DNA of 64,000 bases. Source: Siphonodentalium dalli. Lineage: Eukaryota > Mollusca > Scaphopoda > Gadilida > Siphonodentaliidae. Position 1 is the first letter of the stretch, and every line of letters begins with the position of its first letter. The stretch lies in the NCBI GenBank assembly GCA_032622095.1, contig CP136067.1, forward strand, positions 137,147,990-137,211,989. Reading direction: 5' to 3'. The notes beneath the pieces are model-generated. The model ran no database searches and was not told where the DNA came from. It saw only the letters and a list, made by a program, of their open reading frames with translations. Positions 57,690-64,000 of the stretch are shown in pieces. A program made the translations under genes and the position numbers.

Positions 57690-59555
57690 TGGACCTCCTT
57701 TTGGAATTTACTGCCGTCCATTGAATGTATAAAAATCTATGCCAGAATTTTCTTCAGTATGAACAATAAAGAGCGTTTGTGTGTGATAAGGTATTTTTCG
57801 CCCGCGACGATTTTATGAACCTAAATATTCAAATCCTTTCAACACCGTAGTTACTTTAAAGACAAAACCGCGGCAGCATGCCAGTTGACCTTTGATAAAA
57901 CTTGAAAGGGAATATCGAGGAGAAAGTGACATGTCACAATCATGTTAACTCAAACAGTTACAATGTAGCAAACAATGACGATGGCTACAGTCCTCGCGCC
58001 AAATTTCTGAATAATGCTGACGTAATTGTAATTCGCGTGCACCTGGCATTTGAGATATACAGATGTGCGCAAAATTAACGGCGATTATCAACCTCCCAAT
58101 CAAGGGTTTCACTAACTTTTTTGTGGCAATATACGTAAACAATACTTTATAATGGATATATAACAAAATAAAAATTTAATGATGCATGAATGGTTTATAC
58201 ATCCATTGAATAAAAGAGACCACGTGGTTCGTTTATGTGGATTTGCAATAGATCGGATATGGGAGATCATGGGATGATTAGAATTGTGCTAAATTAATCG
58301 GCTTTCCGGAAAACACGGCACCAGAGCGCATCACTTCAACGAAACGGGAATATCTGAGAATGTACTTCCGTTGCGAAAACAAAAGTATCGTGGTTCTCCG
58401 TTTTTTTTATTGCTGTATATGGTGCCGCTGTGTATTCCAATGTTTATTTATTTATGAAACTCTATTTCTCTTTCACCCTTGAATGAAGTAATTACAGTAA
58501 GCATGTTTGTTGAGATACTATACTTGTCAATATATGTCATAGCTGTCTGGTTTTTTAAATCCAGATTCCTACATAAATTATACAAGTAATAGACGCATGC
58601 ATGCATGACGTATTGACCGCGTGGTTGTTTGTGCACGCGAGGTTTTCCCCGAATTATCTGCATTTTCTGATCAGGACTAGTGGTTTTCATAACTTGTCAA
58701 CATGAAAATTTGTATTTGAATATGATGACTAAAATCTTATCTGTAGAAATGTTGGTAGAGTATACAATAAATGGTGTATTTTCAATAGCTTGTTAATGCA
58801 TAATAAAACGGAAAAATTAAATGAATTGAAAAGCATACCGCCCACCCCTAATTTCGGGGTGTCTGTTCGGGGAAATGTGTGCATTATTCCTTTTGACCTT
58901 ATACACGTGTCTCATCACAATTCTAAAAAAAAATTCAACACACATTGTTTGTGTAATCTTTATTCAGTCCATCCTCTGGTGGCAAATACCATGGAATTAT
59001 AGAGCAAAGCGTAAAATGTTGCGTATTTCCAGTTTCTGGCGGTGGCAGTTAATTTTCACTTGGCAATGGATTTGCCACATATATGGATTGAGAATATTAC
59101 ACTTTTATTCAATATGCTCATTTGACCATATTTTTTGTTTAAATAATAGCAACTCTAATAAAAACATGGGACTAATATTATTTTCTTATTCTCTGTTATG
59201 GTGTCAAAGCATACCACATTAGAACAAAATATCGGTAAGCTCCTCCCACAGCCAATCAATTAAAGCAGAGAATAAAATCTCACAAACTAATCCTGGATGA
59301 TTGACAGGTGTATGTCGACGTGATAGCATGCACGGGATCGACGCATGACTTTAAGTTTTTTTTATATTTGACAACAAAGTTCCATTAAAATCTTCGTTAG
59401 ATCATTGAAACAGTGGGGTTAAATATAAATGTGATTCGTCATAATGACCTTAAAGCCGATATTATGTACGGATTTAAATTTCCTTTAATTAAAAATACTA
59501 ACCTTCGTATATTTCTACTAATAAAAAACATGTTTTAAACTCGAGAAAAAAGACG
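57690..59555. other. Interior of R13 copy 2, no gene recognised
   Basis: AT-rich. AATAAAGAGCGTTTG at about 57,767 recurs elsewhere (16,009, 62,790). No frame with known motifs. Confidence 0.35.
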
Positions 59556-59757
59556 ATACAAACCAAAAATCTAACCCCGGTGTACTTGCCATTCGGCCGC
59601 GGTGTACTTGCCGTTCGGCCGCGGTGTACTTGCCGTTCGGCTGCGGTGTACTTGCCGTTCGACCGGGGTGCTCAACTGCGGTTACACAAAGTGACACCGC
59701 TGCCAAACGGTAAGTACACCGCGGTGGCAGTGGACACTTGTTTTGTCCAGCGGGGTA

Positions 59758-60224
59758 CTTAGGGCTTCCTAGGAACGGGGGAGATTCTCAAGAGCATATG
59801 CGTGTAGTGTGATTCGTATGTCTGGGGCCAGACGTGAGTGTGTCTGTATCCAGACATCAGCGTGTTGTGTGATTCTTATGTCTGTCTTTGTACTTAGGGG
59901 TTCCAAGGAACGGGGTAGATTTTCATCGATCGGGTAAGTTTTTCCGCCCGAGGTGATCTTCGCATTGAAACGGGTACCCACAAACGTACCTCTTTTAGGG
60001 ACGGGTACCATCACGGGACGGGTACTATCATTTCTCTTCATTAAAAAGGCAGAATTAACTCAAATTAAATTAAAAAATTAACGGATTTCGATGAAATTTG
60101 ATACCTAGGGATACTTTTGTCGGGGGAGTGTTTTGGACGGGTCAAATCGTTACCCGACCTGACCTTGACCTTCAAAATGGTAAATTCAAGGTCAAAGCCT
60201 GGACGAAGTCGGGTCACCTGCTAG
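59758..60224 (+). mobile_element. Helitron-like 3' end, possibly host of the R13 element
   Basis: After the 95-bp direct repeat (59,792-59,885), the sequence continues through ACGGATTTCGATGAAATTTG and CCTTGACCTTCAAAATGG to GCCTGGACGAAGTCGGG (hairpin) and CACCTGCTAG|T. Same 3' signature as 56,779. Confidence 0.55.
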
Positions 60225-61640
60225 TATATATATAACGACAAATAGAATCAAATTGGCCATTTTCCCGTGAAACTTGGGACAGGCAAGCAAGGTACAAAAA
60301 TTGGTGAAATCTGAGTACGAACGTCGGAGTGTTCCCCTATCGTATTGCGATAATCATCATCCGTAGAGTGCATGTTAATGCTGCGATTTTAAGCAATTTT
60401 CTCACTTCAAAGTATACAAAAGTTGTTTTTGGACATTCCACTGCATTTGACAGTGTAAGGAGGTTTTCATTCACTTTTGGAAGAAGAAAAACAAGCGACA
60501 ATGCCGTTTACGCGGCCATAATCGGTTCAGACTCAGTGAGTCAGAATTGCAACGAATTTAGGGAATCGGAAACCGAAAGTTGTCTAGCCTTGTCTTATAA
60601 CTTATATAAGTTATAAGTTATATATATATTATGTAAACACTGTTTTCTACAAAGTGCCTGTGCACTGCCCTGCAGTGCAGATGAAAAATTTCATTATTGA
60701 GATGTGTCGTTTCAGAGTTTGTGTACAGTCTACAGATTCTCATTTTAGTTAGTCCGCAAATCTGACTTTTATTATCACTAGTTGGGACAATCATTCGATG
60801 GTGTGTGTGACATTCTGCATAGCTCTGTTTGAATAGTTGGGTCCACCAACTACATTTTAGTAAGACAATTTTATCTCAATATCATAAAACTAAGCTTCAT
60901 ATCAATTCATGTTAGAATCTTTTGACATAAAACCTATATGCGGTGTTTATATCGTACCACCATATCAGAAATATTCGATATATATCAATGAAAAAGCACT
61001 TGAAAACTTTTTTTAAACAACGACCGGAAATTGTAGTCGCCCGTATGAAAATGGCCGAAGCTGAAAGCATCGTATTGAGGCACCTTCACTTTTTTACGGA
61101 TGTGTGTCAATGCGTTATGCATAAAATTCTCGGGGTGGTCGGAGCGGGGGTGCGGCATGGGGTGTTGCTGGGCCCGAAATTAATTTTATTTCTCATATTG
61201 CTAATTTTTTTATTATATAATAATACTGAGAAATAAAATTAATTTGTCTGTGACTGTGCTTAAGGACTTTGCTAACCCAATTTTCCCCAAATTTAATGGA
61301 GTCCAAAATAAAGGTTTATGTTCACTTTTATTACCAATCACAGTAACCATACCCATGGATGCTACATTTTAAGAGTATAATTCATGGTAGATTATGTTAG
61401 AAATTCAAAATGTGAAATTTATAGAAGTTTTTAAAATTTATTTTTTCGAACCCAAAATCAACAAACACAAAGGTCATATCTAAGAAAAAAATATGGGTAT
61501 GTGTACTGAACACTGTGAAGAATGATGAACAATAAAGATATACTCACATTTCTTTAGTTTTATTAAGATTTTTGGCTTGGAAGCAGTTGTCTACAAATGG
61601 TAGCTTTCATTGCTCAGCAAAGCTATTTGGGAGGGAAATC
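60225..61640. other. No gene recognised
   Basis: A frame of 97 codons at 60,943-61,236 (basic start, hydrophobic end) has no known motif. AAATTAATTTTATTTCTCA near 61,178 is inverted at about 61,230, forming a hairpin. Confidence 0.35.
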
Positions 61641-63799
61641 ATAAAAGCCGAACACAACCGAACACAACCGAACATAACCGAACACAAGTCCAAATAATGG
61701 GAAATTTCACGAATAAAGTTCATAGGCATATGTATTCATGTTCACACTATTACTATACGAACTTTGGTGGAGTTCGGGCCAATAATAAGTGTTTTATTCG
61801 ATATTTTGTAAAACGCGTTTAGTGTTCGACATAGAAAAGCCGAACACAAGTTTATGTTCGACACTCAGTCACCGGTAATTAATTAACACATAGATATGCA
61901 TAGATGTGGCGTTAGCTGGCGTTTGAGATATATAACTCTATATACAGTCTACTAAATATAAGACCACCTTGTAAAGTTCATAGGCATATGTATTCACGTT
62001 CATACTATTACTATACGAAGTTTGGTGGAGTTTGGTTCAATAATGAGTGTTTTGTTGGGTGTTTTGTATAACGCGTTTGTGTTTGGCATAGAAAAGCCGA
62101 ACACAAACTTCTGTCTCATGGATTAGATTATCCGCTGATAGGTGATAATTAATATCTGCCAGAAGGGATTTAGCAGGTTTAATTCGCGAGAAAAAACGTG
62201 TTTTGTTGTCCATTTTCGTCTGCATTCTCACTAAAATGTTACCCCCCCCCCCCGTTATTATTACAAGTCATTTCGTACAATGTGGTAGTTTAGATGGATC
62301 ATACTGGACACATGCGAACATATCAGCACGCCCCGGACTTCTAAGAAGTAGTAAATCGGTTGTTGAGTTAAGATACTCATGCGGAAATGGTTCGGAGAAT
62401 ATAATACTAACCACAAAACAAATAGTTTATTGCAATCATAAGTAAACATTGTAAAATTATATATAATAGTGTTCTTGTTGGCGACATAACATCTCTTGGT
62501 GATGGTGCAGGGAATTCTGGTGGAATTGATGTCAATCATAGTATATGTTCAAAGTACTATACAATATACTATACAATATACTTATATGCAAATTCTGTCC
62601 TCGGCGGAACGGATTTGGGCAGAGTTTGTTCTCCTTGAAGTCAGTGGATGGAAATGGCTCTGATGCGTGCCTAACTTTTGTGTATATATCATGCTGTATG
62701 GTGGAAGCCGATATAAAGCCAGTGTTCAACTTATCGTAGAAACACATGCATCGAATACCGATTGAATTGAAATGAATTGTCTGAATACGAATAAAGAGCG
62801 TTTCGTATTGTATCTTTTTAAAAGTCTGATATGCAGGAATTTAAGATAGTTTTCAAAAATGTGCCTGATATGACAGGAATGTGATATGAAAGGAATAATT
62901 ATTTTGCGCCAAGATACCTTTTGACGCTTGCTAGGGTTGATTGATCTAGTTTTGCATGCCTTTACTCTTTTAGTCTGACATGGCTTCTTGGCAATAGCCG
63001 CGGTTTTCGGTATCGTCAAACGTTCGTCAGTCGAAATTTGCCCAAGATTCTTGCATAAATTAAATTGGTCACCAAGCGATGACTTAGTAAAAAGTCATTG
63101 ATTTTCAATTGCTGGCACTCTACATGAAACCATCGGTCACACATATCGCAGCCGATGCTGCGTATCTCGTGACATTCCTGGGAACAAACACCACATGGGT
63201 AAATCAATTTGGAATTAGGCATTGTAGAATTTTCAGACCTGTGATAAGAATGCCAAATACTGCTGAGATTGTGATTTGCCAAATAATATCATACCACATT
63301 CTTATATAGAACTTCTCGAATATTGCACCATGAACTCACTTTCTTGTCACTCAAATATTGTTTTTACAATCGTACGTTGTCTTTCATGGCGGGGCCCACC
63401 AAAAGCATGTTGTTTCTATAATAGTAGGCGCCATCAAATACTGATTGCAACTAACTGTCAAAACACTGAACTACAATAGGTGAGAGACCGCCACCATCAA
63501 CAATTAAAGCCTTTCGGCTTAGTGACCATATATCTGATATTAATTATCACCTAGCTAGACAGCCGTTATAGACTAATACACGAGAGAAGCTTGTGTTCGG
63601 CTTTTCTATGCCGAACACTGAACGCGTTTTACAAAATATCGAATAAAACACTTATTATTGGCCCGAACTCCACCAAACTTCGTATATTAATAGTGTGAAC
63701 ATGAATACACACGCCTATGAACTTTATTCGTTATATTTCCCATTATTTGGACTTGTGTTCGGTTATGTTCGGTTGTGTTCGGTTGTGTTCGGCTTTTAT
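61641..63799. mobile_element. F4: 2.16-kb element with about 213-bp TIRs
   Basis: ATAAAAGCCGAACACAACCG at the left is mirrored at 63,780-63,799. The arms (61,641-61,855, 63,588-63,799) contain four tandem decamers CCGAACACAA, then CAAATAATGGGAAAT and a segment ending AAAACGCGTTTAGTGTTCG. A third partial arm copy lies at 61,975-62,108. No convincing TSD is seen, so the family is open. Confidence 0.75.
63060..63282 (-). pseudogene. PHD-type zinc-finger fragment within F4
   Basis: YPCGVCSQECHEIRSIGCDM, then CDRWFHVECQQL, shows the C-x2-C, C-x2-C and W-F-H-x2-C part of a PHD finger. The final C-x2-C is not found in this frame. A one-base shift after 'NDF' opens a second frame (to about 62,726) rich in K/R (KKPCQTKRVKAC), which may be the original continuation. 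PHD fingers of this kind occur in LINE ORF1 proteins and in chromatin proteins. Here it is probably transposon-borne and broken. Confidence 0.5.
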
Positions 63800-64000
63800 A
63801 CGCACCGATTTGGGAACTGAATTTGATGGGTCAAGATAATGTTCACTCAAGTCTGTTGGGATTCATGGGGATTATGACTAGCCAGTGCTGTACTTTATCC
63901 TGACTCAGGATGATTGGTGACCTAGTTTCTGGGCTATGGGGGTACACCAGATTGGGGATTAGACAATTCTTTTGTCAAGAGATTCACAACACACCGCTGT
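63800..64000. other. Window end, no feature recognised
   Basis: Unique-looking sequence with no frame or repeat I can assign. Confidence 0.3.

Larger units (their letters stand above)
54909..59757. mobile_element. R13 element, copy 2 (4.85 kb, with nested insertions)
   Basis: The left end is GTACCCCGCTGGACAAAACA and the right end its reverse complement. GGTGTACTTGCCGTTCGG units lie near both ends (55,010-55,060, and four at a 22-bp pitch from 59,578). It contains the hAT-like element and a Helitron-like element. No transposase recognised. Confidence 0.65.

Noticed and set aside
54818-59885. Direct 95-bp repeats as LTRs of a retrotransposon
   Set aside because: No TG...CA ends, primer-binding site, polypurine tract or gag-pol frame; the interval is explained by R13 and its nested insertions.
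60943-61236. 97-codon frame as a gene
   Set aside because: No family, no splice context, and its 3' part overlaps an AT hairpin.

Overview
This 64 kb window is animal nuclear DNA, AT-rich and gene-poor, and most of what can be recognised is transposable-element sequence. It is most likely from a lophotrochozoan such as a bivalve mollusc. That is an inference from three things: tandem repeats carrying 'GGGCCATAACTC' and ending in GGAC runs, a TNF-receptor-type gene with a single cysteine-rich domain, and LINE, Helitron, hAT and foldback families of the kind seen in molluscs. I see no rRNA, tRNA, CRISPR or prokaryotic operon.

1-22.7 kb is a set of nested transposons. Two copies of a long-inverted-repeat element (here F1) sit about 190 bp apart. 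Copy A (window edge to 6,568) was hit by a 5'-truncated Jockey-like LINE at 1,899-4,497; copy B preserves the empty site. Copy B (6,759-21,074, TSD TAG) sits inside a palindromic element (R2). It contains a CACTG-ended element (F2, 10,411-19,781, TSD ACATT). F2 contains a 1.5-kb-arm inverted-repeat element (F3, 10,807-17,486, TSD GTATTCTG), and one F3 arm contains a MITE (12,218-12,697, TSD TTAA). For F1-B, F2 and the MITE an empty site or intact homologue can be read elsewhere in the window. The F3 spacer carries a tandem array of a 61-nt unit whose two variants differ only by two compensatory base-pair changes and two loop changes. This is a candidate structured RNA or DNA element.

22.7-36.2 kb is packed with palindromic MITEs: five TTAA-flanked piggyBac-like elements, TA-flanked mariner-like palindromes, 'AGAGGGTGAATTT' foldbacks, and several minisatellites.

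36.2-45.5 kb holds the one credible host gene, on the minus strand: a TNF-receptor-superfamily-like type I membrane protein. One exon (44,961-45,469) encodes the signal peptide, one CRD, the membrane span and the start of the tail. A phase-compatible exon (36,183-36,580) encodes the rest of the tail. The roughly 8.4-kb intron between them is full of repeats, including a 2-kb cluster of palindromes centred on CTTAAG. The 5' UTR carries a start-stop uORF, and a piggyBac-like MITE lies one base past the stop codon.

45.5-64 kb is again accessory DNA: foldbacks, a 93-bp LINE tail insertion with an 11-bp TSD, a BED-finger fragment, a LINE RT C-terminus, two elements with 'GTGTACTTGCCGTTCGG' arrays, a hAT-type element with an 8-bp TSD and a BED remnant, Helitron-like termini, and a 2.16-kb inverted-repeat element carrying a broken PHD finger. 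Family names for the DNA transposons rest on TSD and TIR form only; no transposase catalytic domain was recognised.
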